DNA of 64,000 bases from Mycolicibacterium aurum. Lineage in GTDB: Bacteria; Actinomycetota; Actinomycetes; Mycobacteriales; Mycobacteriaceae. This document shows, one piece after another, positions 51,449 through 59,154 of this stretch. Numbering within the stretch: position 1 is the first letter of the stretch; each line of letters opens with the position of its first letter. The translations under genes were made by a program, and so were the position numbers. The DNA is taken from NCBI RefSeq assembly GCF_900637195.1, contig NZ_LR134356.1, positions 5,456,001 through 5,520,000 of the forward strand, in the 5' to 3' direction. Under the pieces are notes generated by a model. The model was not told the DNA's origin and did not search any database. It saw only the letters and a list, made by a program, of their open reading frames with translations.

Positions 51449-52708
51449 ATGGATGTAGTGGACACCGGCACCACGGCTTTCATGCTGTGCTGCATCATCG
51501 GGCTGACCCTGATGATCCCCGGACTCGCGCTGTTCTACGGCGGCATGGTCTCGGTCAAGAGTTCGACCAACATGATGATGATGACGTTCGGCGCGGTCGC
51601 CATCGTCGGCGTGCTGTGGGTGCTGTTCGGCTTCTCGATGGTCTTCGGCACGTCCTACGACGGATTCGTCGGGAGCTTCACCGAGTTCCTCGGGATGAAG
51701 GACCTCCTGGAGTCACAGACCACCATCTCGGGCCTGCCGATCAGCCTGTTCTCGCTGTTCCAGGCCCTGTTCGCCGCGATCACCGTCGCGCTGATCTCGG
51801 GTGCGGTGGCCGACCGGATGAAGTTCGGCGCCTGGATGCTGTTCGCCACGGTCTGGGCCGTGCTGGTGTACTTCCCCGTCGCGCACTGGGTGTTCGCGTT
51901 CGACGGCGTGGTCACCGAGAACTCGGTCGGCGGCTGGATCGCCAACCAGCTCAAGGCCATCGACTTCGCCGGTGGCACCGCGGTGCACATCAACGCGGGC
52001 GCGGCCGCGCTCGCCGTCGCGATCGTGCTCGGCAAGTCCGCGATGTTCGGCCAGCTGCGCAAGCCGCACAACGTGCCGCTGACGCTGCTGGGCGCCGGCC
52101 TGCTCTGGGCCGGCTGGTATGCGTTCAACGGCGGCTCGGCGCTGGCCGCGGGCAACTCGGCGGCCATCGTCATGGTCACCACGTTCGTCGCCACCTGCGC
52201 GGCCACCCTGGCGTGGCTGGCCGTCGAGAAGTTCAAGGACGGGCATGTCACCGGTGTCGGTGCCGCATCCGGCGCCATCACCGGCCTGGTCGCCATCACC
52301 CCCGCCTGCGGCGCGGTGACACCCGTGGGTGCGATCGCCGTCGGCGCGATCGCCGGGGCGATCTGCGTCTACGCCGTGGGCCTGAAGTCGAAGTTCGGCT
52401 ACGACGATTCGCTCGACGTCGTCGGTGTGCACCTCGTCGGCGGTGTCATCGGCACGCTGCTGATCGGTTTCTTCGCCAGCGAGAGCATGCCCAACGCCAC
52501 GAACGGCCTGTTCTACGGCGGGGGCGCGGATCAACTGTGGCGGCAGGCGGTCGCCGCGTTCGCGGTGCTCGCGTACTCGTTCGTGGTGGCATTCGCGATC
52601 GCCTTCGCCATCAAGAAGACGATGGGCATCCGCATCTCGCCCGAAGAAGAGGAGAAGGGCATCGACGCCGCGTTCCACCGCGAATCGTCGTACGAGCTCG
52701 CCACCTGA
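51449..52708 (+). CDS. amt: Ammonium transporter (Amt/Rh family)
   Basis: A 419-residue, 11-helix ammonium channel (MDVVDTGTTAFMLCCIIGLT, LMIPGLALFYGGMV, AGGTAVHINAG with the channel His, and DVVGVHLVGGVIGTLLIGF with the second His). ATG at 51449 has AGGAGAACC. It may also carry methylammonium. It heads a nitrogen gene cluster on the plus strand. No PII (glnK) gene follows it here. Confidence 0.95.
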   Translation: MDVVDTGTTAFMLCCIIGLTLMIPGLALFYGGMVSVKSSTNMMMMTFGAVAIVGVLWVLFGFSMVFGTSYDGFVGSFTEFLGMKDLLESQTTISGLPISLFSLFQALFAAITVALISGAVADRMKFGAWMLFATVWAVLVYFPVAHWVFAFDGVVTENSVGGWIANQLKAIDFAGGTAVHINAGAAALAVAIVLGKSAMFGQLRKPHNVPLTLLGAGLLWAGWYAFNGGSALAAGNSAAIVMVTTFVATCAATLAWLAVEKFKDGHVTGVGAASGAITGLVAITPACGAVTPVGAIAVGAIAGAICVYAVGLKSKFGYDDSLDVVGVHLVGGVIGTLLIGFFASESMPNATNGLFYGGGADQLWRQAVAAFAVLAYSFVVAFAIAFAIKKTMGIRISPEEEEKGIDAAFHRESSYELAT

Positions 52709-52813
52709 CGCCGACGACCGGCCGCCGCGGGAGCATGCGCCGCGGCGGCCCGTTCGTCTGCATCGAGTTTCATATCGTGATACTTTGATTCTTAACAAGA
52801 GACAAGGATTCTG

Positions 52814-54127
52814 ATGGCCACCACCCAACTCCAGGACCTCGCCAGGGACGCAGGCACGAAGTTCATCCTCGCGCTGTTCGTCGACCTGCGGGGCAAGCCG
52901 TGCGCCAAGCTGGTTCCGGTCGAGGCCGTCGATCTGCTCGCCACCGAGGGCGTCGGCTTCGCCGGCTACGCCGTCGGCGCCATGGGGCAGGAGCCCAAGG
53001 ATCCCGACCTGATGGCGATCCCCGACCCGGAGTCCTTCACCCCGATCCCGTTCATCAAGGACGGTCTCGCGATCGTGCACTGCGACCCGCACGTGGAAGG
53101 CAAACCCTGGCCGTACGCGCCCCGGGTCATCCTCAAGTCCCTCATCGAACGATGTTCCGACGCGGGCTTCGAACCGTGGGTCGGCGCCGAGGTCGAGTAT
53201 TTCCTGTTGTCCCGCAACGCCGACGGCAGCGTGTCGGTGGCCGACACTGCCGACACCGCGGCCCAGCCCTGCTACGACGCGCGCGGTGTCACCCGGATGT
53301 ATGACCACCTCACCGCCGTCTCGACGGCCATGAACCAGCTGGGCTGGTCCAATTACGCCAACGACCACGAGGACGGCAACGGGCAGTTCGAACAGAACTT
53401 CAAGTTCGCCGAGGCCCTGGTCACCGCCGACCGCGTGATCACGCTGCGCTATCTGCTGTCGATGATCGCCGCCGACCGCGGCATGATCGCCACCTTCATG
53501 CCGAAGCCGTTCGGCGACAAGACCGGAAGCGGACTGCACCTGCATCTGTCGCTGACCAGCGGCGGCAATCCGGTGTTCCCGACAGCGGATGACGACGAGC
53601 GCGGCCTCGGCCTGTCCGACACCGCGTACGGATTCATAGGCGGGATCCTCGACCATGCCTGCGCGTTGCAGGCGGTGGTCGGCCCGACGGTCAACTCCTA
53701 CAAGCGAACCGGCGCGGTCTCCACCGCGTCGGGCGCATCGTGGGCACCCCGGCTGGCCACCTACGGAGGCAACGACCGCACGCATTACATCCGCGTGCCC
53801 GATTCCGACCGGATCGAGATGCGGGGCGGCGACGGTTCCGCCAACCCGTATCTGGCCATCGCGGCTGCGCTGGGTGCGGGTATCGACGGCATCAAGCGCA
53901 GCACCGATCCCGGCGCGGTGGGACAGGGCGTCAGCGACAAGACGCTGCCACCCACACTGCTGCACGCCGTCGAGGAATTCGAGATCAACCCCGTGGTGAC
54001 CGGCGTCCTCGACGCCGTGGGCGACGGGGTCGCCGCGTACTTCGCGACCATCAAGCGCGAGGAGTTCTTCGCCTACCACAGCGCGGTCACCCCCTGGGAG
54101 CTCGAGCACTACCTCACAGCCTTCTGA
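52814..54127 (+). CDS. glnT: Glutamine synthetase-like enzyme (GlnT / gamma-glutamylmethylamide synthetase-like)
   Basis: A 437-residue member of the GlnT subgroup of glutamine synthetases. It has the GAEVEYFLL metal site, NDHEDGNGQFEQNF, TFMPKPFGDKTGSGLHLHLSL and the ATP/glutamate site segment SYKRTG. It ligates glutamate with ammonia or an amine. Similar proteins lie in clusters with split glutamate synthase-like genes and act as gamma-glutamylmethylamide synthetase in methylotrophs. Which amine is used cannot be read from the sequence. A likely -10 element (TACTTT) lies upstream near 52783; ATG at 52814 has AAGGA. Confidence 0.9.
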   Translation: MATTQLQDLARDAGTKFILALFVDLRGKPCAKLVPVEAVDLLATEGVGFAGYAVGAMGQEPKDPDLMAIPDPESFTPIPFIKDGLAIVHCDPHVEGKPWPYAPRVILKSLIERCSDAGFEPWVGAEVEYFLLSRNADGSVSVADTADTAAQPCYDARGVTRMYDHLTAVSTAMNQLGWSNYANDHEDGNGQFEQNFKFAEALVTADRVITLRYLLSMIAADRGMIATFMPKPFGDKTGSGLHLHLSLTSGGNPVFPTADDDERGLGLSDTAYGFIGGILDHACALQAVVGPTVNSYKRTGAVSTASGASWAPRLATYGGNDRTHYIRVPDSDRIEMRGGDGSANPYLAIAAALGAGIDGIKRSTDPGAVGQGVSDKTLPPTLLHAVEEFEINPVVTGVLDAVGDGVAAYFATIKREEFFAYHSAVTPWELEHYLTAF

Positions 54128-54171
54128 GCCGGATTCGACTGGCACGAAGCGGAATACGAAAGGACACGGCC

Positions 54172-55080
54172 ATGTGCGGGATCGTCGGCTTGCATCTGCG
54201 AAGCCCCGAGCTCTACCCACGGCTCGGCGAGCTGCTGACCGGAATGCTCTGCGAGATGGGAGACCGCGGCAGTGACTCGGCCGGCGTCGCCGTCTACGGC
54301 GACCCGACCTGGTCGCCACCAGGCCAGGGGTGCGTGTCGGTGGCCGACCTCGGCACCGGACGCACCGAAGAGCCGGATCAGGTGGCGGCTGCTGTCGCCG
54401 CGGCGCTGGGTGGCGAGGTCGACGGCGTCGCGGTCGACGTCAGCTACGTGCTGTCGGCAGGCGTGGACTCCGATGTTCTGCTGAGGGCGGTGCGCGCGGC
54501 CTACCCGGGCGCCCTGGTGGCCGGATTCGGTTCGGACATGGCGGTTCTCAAAGGCGTCGGCCACCCCCGTGCCCTCACCGACGGATGGGGACTGGCGAAG
54601 GCCCAAGGCTGGCAGGGAGTCGGGCACACCCGGATGGCGACCGAGTCGGCGGTGACGCCCGCAGGCTGTCACCCCTACGCCGTCGGTCCCGAACAGTGCA
54701 TGGTGCACAACGGATCCTTCGCCAACCACGCCACGATCCGGCGCGACCTGCGCGCCGCCGGTGTTCCGTTCGACAGCGAGAACGACACCGAGGTGGGTGC
54801 TCGGTTCATCGCCAAGCTGCTCGCGGAGGGACGCGACGTCCAAAGTGCGCTCAAGGAACTGTGCGCCACGTTCGACGGCTTCTACACGTTGCTGGTCTCC
54901 AACCGTGACTCGTTCGCGGTGGTGCGCGACGCGATCGCCTGCAAGCCCGCGGTGATCGCCGAGACCGAGGACTGGGTCGCCATGGGCAGTGAATACCGCG
55001 CCCTGGCAGGTCTTCCCGGCGTCGAGCGGGCCCGCATCTGGGAACCCGAGCCCGAGGTGGTGTACGCATGGAGCCGGTGA
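54172..55080 (+). CDS. Class II glutamine amidotransferase subunit of a split glutamate synthase-like complex
   Basis: A 302-residue protein with N-terminal Cys2 (MCGIVGLHL) and GVGHTRMATESAVTPAGCHPY, the amidotransferase core of glutamate synthase domain 1 (GlxB/MgsA-like). It would release ammonia from glutamine. ATG at 54172 has AAAGGACA. The next gene overlaps by 13 bp. It is one of three genes that together equal the large glutamate synthase subunit. Confidence 0.9.
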   Translation: MCGIVGLHLRSPELYPRLGELLTGMLCEMGDRGSDSAGVAVYGDPTWSPPGQGCVSVADLGTGRTEEPDQVAAAVAAALGGEVDGVAVDVSYVLSAGVDSDVLLRAVRAAYPGALVAGFGSDMAVLKGVGHPRALTDGWGLAKAQGWQGVGHTRMATESAVTPAGCHPYAVGPEQCMVHNGSFANHATIRRDLRAAGVPFDSENDTEVGARFIAKLLAEGRDVQSALKELCATFDGFYTLLVSNRDSFAVVRDAIACKPAVIAETEDWVAMGSEYRALAGLPGVERARIWEPEPEVVYAWSR

Positions 55081-55763
55081 TCAGCCCGACTCGTTACGAC
55101 CTGGCCACGACCCCGCTGCGTGAGGTCAACACCGCGCTGCACGCGCCGGATCTGACCGGAGAGTTCGTCATCGAGCATCCCGCGGGTGCCCACAATGTCG
55201 CGGTCGGCCTCAACGCACCGGTCACGGTGACCGTCGAGGGCCACGTCGGCTATTACGCCGCCGGGATGAACCAGCAGGCCGACGTGATCATCAACGGCAA
55301 TGCCGGAACCGGTGTCGCCGAGAACATGATGAGCGGCTCGGTGTGGGTCAAGGGCGACGCGTCGCAGTCGGCCGGTGCCACGGCACACGGCGGCCTGTTG
55401 GTCGTCGAGGGCAACGCCGCGGCGCGGTGCGGCATCTCGATGAAGGGGGTGGACATCGTCGTCGGCGGCCATGTCGGGCACATGAGCGCGTTCATGGCCC
55501 AGGCCGGGCGGCTGGTCATCCGCGGCGACGCGGGCGAAGCCCTGGGCGACTCCATCTACGAGGCGCGCATCTACGTGCGCGGCGACGTCGCATCGCTGGG
55601 CGCGGACTGCATCGCGAAACCGATGCGCGACGAGCACCACCTGGAGCTCGAAAAGCTCCTGAAAACAGCCGGATTCGAAGGTGACGACACGAGCGCGTAC
55701 ACCCGGTACGGGTCAGCGCGTTCGCTGTACCACTTCCACGTCGACAATGCGAGCAGCTACTGA
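55068..55763 (+). CDS. GXGXG-domain subunit of the split glutamate synthase-like complex
   Basis: A 231-residue right-handed beta-helix protein, like domain 3 of glutamate synthase (GlxC/MgsB-like): GLNAPVTVTVEGHVGYYAAG, NGNAGTGVAENMMSG, VVEGNAAARCGISMKG, VVGGHVGHMSAFMAQAG. It has the repeated G-X-G turns of the family and a structural role in the complex. It overlaps both neighbours (13 bp before, 1 bp after), so the three products are translationally coupled. Confidence 0.9.
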   Translation: MEPVISPTRYDLATTPLREVNTALHAPDLTGEFVIEHPAGAHNVAVGLNAPVTVTVEGHVGYYAAGMNQQADVIINGNAGTGVAENMMSGSVWVKGDASQSAGATAHGGLLVVEGNAAARCGISMKGVDIVVGGHVGHMSAFMAQAGRLVIRGDAGEALGDSIYEARIYVRGDVASLGADCIAKPMRDEHHLELEKLLKTAGFEGDDTSAYTRYGSARSLYHFHVDNASSY

Positions 55764-57103
55764 TGACCTACACCGACGACGACCGCGCGCGGCTCGGCCT
55801 GCGTGAGTCGGCGACCTTCGACCGGGCCACCATCGCCGCGATCCAGCGAGCGGCCGACACCGGCATCTATGACATCCGCGGGTGGGGCGCCAAGCGCCCG
55901 CTGCCCCACTTCGACGATCTGCTGTTCCTCGGCGCATCGATGTCGCGGTACCCGCTGGAGGGCTATCGCGAGCGCTGCGCCACGGACGTCGTGCTCGGCG
56001 ATCGGCACGCCAAACACCCTCTGCACCTGGATATCCCGGTCACGATCGCCGGGATGAGCTTCGGTGCGCTGTCCGGGCCTGCGAAGGAGGCGATCGGTCG
56101 CGGTGCCAGCGAGGTCGGCACCTCCACGACCACCGGCGACGGCGGGATGACGCCGGAAGAGCGCGGACAGAGCAAGTACCTGGTCTATCAGTACCTGCCG
56201 TCGCGGTACGGCATGAACCCCGACGACCTGCGCAAGGCCGATGCCATCGAGATCGTGCTCGGTCAGGGCGCAAAGCCAGGCGGCGGCGGAATGCTGTTGG
56301 GACAGAAGATCTCCGAACGCGTGGCCGGTATGCGCACGCTGCCTGAAGGCATCGACCAGCGCTCGGCCTGCCGGCACCCGGACTGGACCGGCCCCGACGA
56401 TCTCACCATCAAGATCAACGAGTTGCGGGAGATCACCGACTGGGAGAAGCCGATCTATGTCAAGGTCGGCGCCACCCGCACCTACTACGACGTGAAGCTC
56501 GCGGTGCACGCCGGCGCGGACGTCGTGGTCGTCGACGGCATGCAGGGCGGCACCGCCGCCACCCAGGACGTCTTCATCGAGCACGTCGGAATACCGACGC
56601 TCGCGGCGATCCCGCAGGCGGTGCAGGCGCTCACCGAGCTGGGCGTGCACCGGAAGGTTCAGCTGATCGTCTCCGGCGGTATCCGCAACGGCGCCGATGT
56701 GGCCAAGGCACTGGCGCTCGGGGCCGACGCCGTCGCGATCGGAACCGCCGCGCTCATCGCCCTCGGCGACAACCACCCCCGCTACGCCGCGGAGTACGAG
56801 AAGCTGGGCAGTGCAGCAGGTTTCTACGACGACTACCAGGACGGCAAGGACCCGGCGGGCATCAGCACGCAGGATCCCGAACTCGCTGCCCGCTTCGACC
56901 CGATCGCAGGCGGACACCGGCTGGCGAACTACCTGCGGGTACTGACGATGGAGGCGCAGACGATCGCGCGCGCCTGCGGGAAGTCCCACGTCTGCCATCT
57001 CGAACCCGACGACCTCGTGGCGGTCAGCATCGAGGCGGCCGCGATGGCGCGCATCCCGCTGGCCGGTACCGACTGGATTCCCGGCCGGGGTGGCACCTGG
57101 TGA
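55763..57103 (+). CDS. FMN-binding catalytic subunit of the split glutamate synthase-like complex
   Basis: A 446-residue FMN TIM-barrel protein like the central domain of glutamate synthase (GlxD/MgsC-like). MSFGALSGPAKEAIGRGASE, QGAKPGGGGMLLGQKI, KINELREITDWEKPIYVKVG, VDGMQGGTAA and VSGGIRNGADVAKALALGAD bind flavin and substrate. A C-terminal Cys cluster (ARACGKSHVCHLEPDDL) may hold part of a 3Fe-4S site. It would reduce the imino-glutamate, or join methylamine to make N-methylglutamate in the related MgsC. TGATG start overlap. Confidence 0.9.
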   Translation: MTYTDDDRARLGLRESATFDRATIAAIQRAADTGIYDIRGWGAKRPLPHFDDLLFLGASMSRYPLEGYRERCATDVVLGDRHAKHPLHLDIPVTIAGMSFGALSGPAKEAIGRGASEVGTSTTTGDGGMTPEERGQSKYLVYQYLPSRYGMNPDDLRKADAIEIVLGQGAKPGGGGMLLGQKISERVAGMRTLPEGIDQRSACRHPDWTGPDDLTIKINELREITDWEKPIYVKVGATRTYYDVKLAVHAGADVVVVDGMQGGTAATQDVFIEHVGIPTLAAIPQAVQALTELGVHRKVQLIVSGGIRNGADVAKALALGADAVAIGTAALIALGDNHPRYAAEYEKLGSAAGFYDDYQDGKDPAGISTQDPELAARFDPIAGGHRLANYLRVLTMEAQTIARACGKSHVCHLEPDDLVAVSIEAAAMARIPLAGTDWIPGRGGTW

Positions 57104-58305
57104 GCGAGACGGCGGACGTCGTCATCGTCGGTGGCGGCCTGGAAGGCGCGGCGTCGGCGTGGGCGCTGAGTCGGCGCGGCGTCACCGATGTTGTTGTGGC
57201 TGAACGCGGTACAGTCGGCTCCGGCATGACCGGCAAGTCCAGCGGTATCGTGCGCTGCCACTACGGGGTCAGCTCTCTGGCCGCAATGGCGGCCGTCGGG
57301 CTCGAGGTCTTCGAGCGTCCGCAGGAGTTCCTTGGCGAGGAAGCCACCGACATCGGGTTCCGGCAGACCGGCTACGTCGTCGGCGTCGGCGAACAGAACG
57401 TCGACTCACTGCGCAAGAGCCTCGCGGCCCAGCGTGCCGTGGGAGTGGACACCGAGGAGATCGACAAGACCGAGGTGGCCAGGCTGTGGCCGTTCGCGGA
57501 CCTGACCCCGTTCGCCGCGTTCGGGTGGGAGGCCCGCGGCGGATACGGCGACGCGTACCAGACCGCCCAGGCCTTCTCGACGTCCGCACGCGCCGCCGGT
57601 GTGCGCGTCAAGCAGGGCGCCACCGTGACCGAGTTGCTCACTGACGGCGACCGCGTCACCGGCGTCCGCCTGGCCGACGGTACCGAGATCTCCGCGGGCA
57701 CCGTCATCGTCGCCACCGGCGTGTGGAGCCGCCCGTTCCTGGCGCCCTACGGCATCGATCTGCCCATCAAGGTGATCCGCGAGCAGATCGTCATGATCGA
57801 TCCCGGGCTCGACACCGGGCCGGTGCCGGTGTTCTCCGACCTGGTGTCCTTGCAGTACGTGCGCCCCGAGGTCGGCGGCGACATCCTCTTCGGCAACAGC
57901 GACCTGCCCGGTTACGCCGACATCGACCCGGCCGATCCCGACGACTACCTGAACCGCGCCACCGAGGACTTCGTCGACGTCACCGTCGACAAGGTGGGCA
58001 CCCGCTTCCCCGGCTTCGCCGACGCCGCGATCTCCAGCAGCTATGCGGGGTGCTACGACGTCACCCCGGACTGGAATCCGGTCATCTCGAGGGGTCCGTT
58101 GGACGGCCTGGTGATCGCGGCAGGGTTCAGCGGCCACGGCTTCAAGATCGCCCCGGCGGTCGGCATGCTCGTCGCCGACATCGTGATCGACGGGCGCAGC
58201 AACGACGCCCGGATCCCCGCCTCGGACTTCCGTCTGTCACGATTTGCCGAGGACGACCCGCTCACGACGCCCTACCCATACGTCGGCGCGGGGCAGATGC
58301 GCTAG
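57100..58305 (+). CDS. FAD-dependent amine oxidoreductase (sarcosine oxidase-like)
   Basis: A 401-residue DadA/SoxB-type flavoprotein. The N-terminal Rossmann motif VVIVGGGLEGAASAWAL binds FAD, then GKSSGIVRCHYG and the C-terminal GLVIAAGFSGHGFKIAPAVG are family signatures. It would oxidise a secondary or tertiary amine such as sarcosine or an N-methyl amino acid. GTG at 57100 overlaps the preceding stop (GTGA). It lacks the other subunits (SoxA, SoxD, SoxG) of heteromeric sarcosine or N-methylglutamate dehydrogenases. Its place in the operon suggests it works on an N-alkyl amino acid from the same pathway. Confidence 0.88.
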   Translation: MSETADVVIVGGGLEGAASAWALSRRGVTDVVVAERGTVGSGMTGKSSGIVRCHYGVSSLAAMAAVGLEVFERPQEFLGEEATDIGFRQTGYVVGVGEQNVDSLRKSLAAQRAVGVDTEEIDKTEVARLWPFADLTPFAAFGWEARGGYGDAYQTAQAFSTSARAAGVRVKQGATVTELLTDGDRVTGVRLADGTEISAGTVIVATGVWSRPFLAPYGIDLPIKVIREQIVMIDPGLDTGPVPVFSDLVSLQYVRPEVGGDILFGNSDLPGYADIDPADPDDYLNRATEDFVDVTVDKVGTRFPGFADAAISSSYAGCYDVTPDWNPVISRGPLDGLVIAAGFSGHGFKIAPAVGMLVADIVIDGRSNDARIPASDFRLSRFAEDDPLTTPYPYVGAGQMR

Positions 58306-58316
58306 ACAGGACAATT

Positions 58317-58976
58317 GTGGCTGCCTCAGACGACGACGTCCCACTGCTGCGCAATACCTCCGGCACCGCCAGAGACCGCGATCCCGCCGCGCCGGTCGAG
58401 GAACTCGAGATCGAGTCCGCGATCGGGAAGAACGTCAGGCTCCTGCGGCTTCAACACGGACTGACCGTTGCCGAGACGGCCGCCAAGGTGGGCATCTCGA
58501 AGGCCATGATGAGCAAGATCGAGAACGCGCAGACCTCGTGCAGTCTGTCGACGCTGGCGCTGCTGGCCAAGGGCTTCGACGTTCCGGTGACCAGCCTCTT
58601 CCGGGGTGCCGATGTCGAGCGTCCGGCGGCGTTCGTCAAGGCGGGCACGGGGGCACGCATCGTGCGCGAGGGCACCCGGGAAGGGCACGAGTATCAGCTG
58701 CTGGGGTCGCTGCGGGGCGAGCACAAGCGCCTGGAATGCCTCGAGGTCACGCTGTCGGAGAAAAGCCAGACCTATCCGCTGTTCCAGCACCCCGGCACCG
58801 AATTCATCTACATGCTCGAAGGCGTCATGGACTACAGCCACAGCCGGTCGGTCTACCGGCTGCACGCCGGAGACTCGCTGCAGATCGACGGCGAAGGCGC
58901 GCACGGTCCCGTCGACCTGATCGAGGTGCCCATCCGGTTCCTGTCGGTCATCGCGTTCCCCGACTCCCAGGTGTAG
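58317..58976 (+). CDS. XRE-family regulator with cupin domain
   Basis: A 219-residue regulator. The XRE helix-turn-helix is at about 40-95 (IGKNVRLLRLQHGLTVAETA, then KVGISKAMMSKIENAQTSCS). The C-terminal cupin domain includes FQHPGTEFIYMLEGVMDYS and LHAGDSLQIDGEGAHGP. This type is often linked to amine, polyamine or amino acid genes. GTG at 58317 starts 11 bp after the FAD gene. It probably controls the cluster in response to a small ligand bound by the cupin. Confidence 0.9.
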   Translation: MAASDDDVPLLRNTSGTARDRDPAAPVEELEIESAIGKNVRLLRLQHGLTVAETAAKVGISKAMMSKIENAQTSCSLSTLALLAKGFDVPVTSLFRGADVERPAAFVKAGTGARIVREGTREGHEYQLLGSLRGEHKRLECLEVTLSEKSQTYPLFQHPGTEFIYMLEGVMDYSHSRSVYRLHAGDSLQIDGEGAHGPVDLIEVPIRFLSVIAFPDSQV

Positions 58977-59011
58977 CGCCGGTGGGCGTCGTCGCACGTT
59001 TTGTCCCGCGC

Positions 59012-59032
59012 GCACACCGGAGTAAGGTGTGC
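59012..59032 (+). promoter_or_regulatory. Small hairpin covering the leuL ribosome site
   Basis: GCACACC (59012-59018) pairs with GGTGTGC (59026-59032); the ribosome-binding bases for the leader peptide lie in and just after its loop. Confidence 0.45.
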
Positions 59033-59035
59033 CAC

Positions 59036-59077
59036 GTGCAGCGGGTGCTCCTTCTCGGACGCCGCGACGGGGTCTGA
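59036..59077 (+). CDS. leuL: leuA leader peptide
   Basis: A 13-residue frame, MQRVLLLGRRDGV, from GTG at 59036 to TGA at 59075-59077. Three Leu codons in a row (CTC CTT CTC) follow a Val. It lies 77 bp upstream of leuA and overlaps the first arm of a hairpin. A short leucine-rich leader in this position is the known arrangement for ribosome-mediated attenuation of leuA in actinobacteria. Confidence 0.82.
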   Translation: MQRVLLLGRRDGV

Positions 59078-59108
59078 TCCAGACTGGCTTCCCGTCGCGG
59101 GTATTTCG
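59062..59108 (+). promoter_or_regulatory. leuA attenuator hairpins
   Basis: CCGCGACGGG (59062-59071) pairs with CCCGTCGCGG (59091-59100), followed by GTATTTCG, as a terminator-type hairpin. A smaller stem GTCTG/CAGAC (59072-59084) lies in its loop. Ribosome stalling at the Leu codons would keep the first arm free or blocked and so set read-through. Confidence 0.75.
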
Positions 59109-59154
59109 CGATGCGCCGGTCTGAAATCCCCCTAGACCACACCGGAGCACCCCA

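Noticed and set aside
51713..54319. 868-codon open frame on the minus strand
   Set aside because: It is exactly antisense to amt and glnT, whose families are certain. Long antisense frames are usual in this high-GC codon pattern and the product is Arg/Gly/Asp-rich without motifs.
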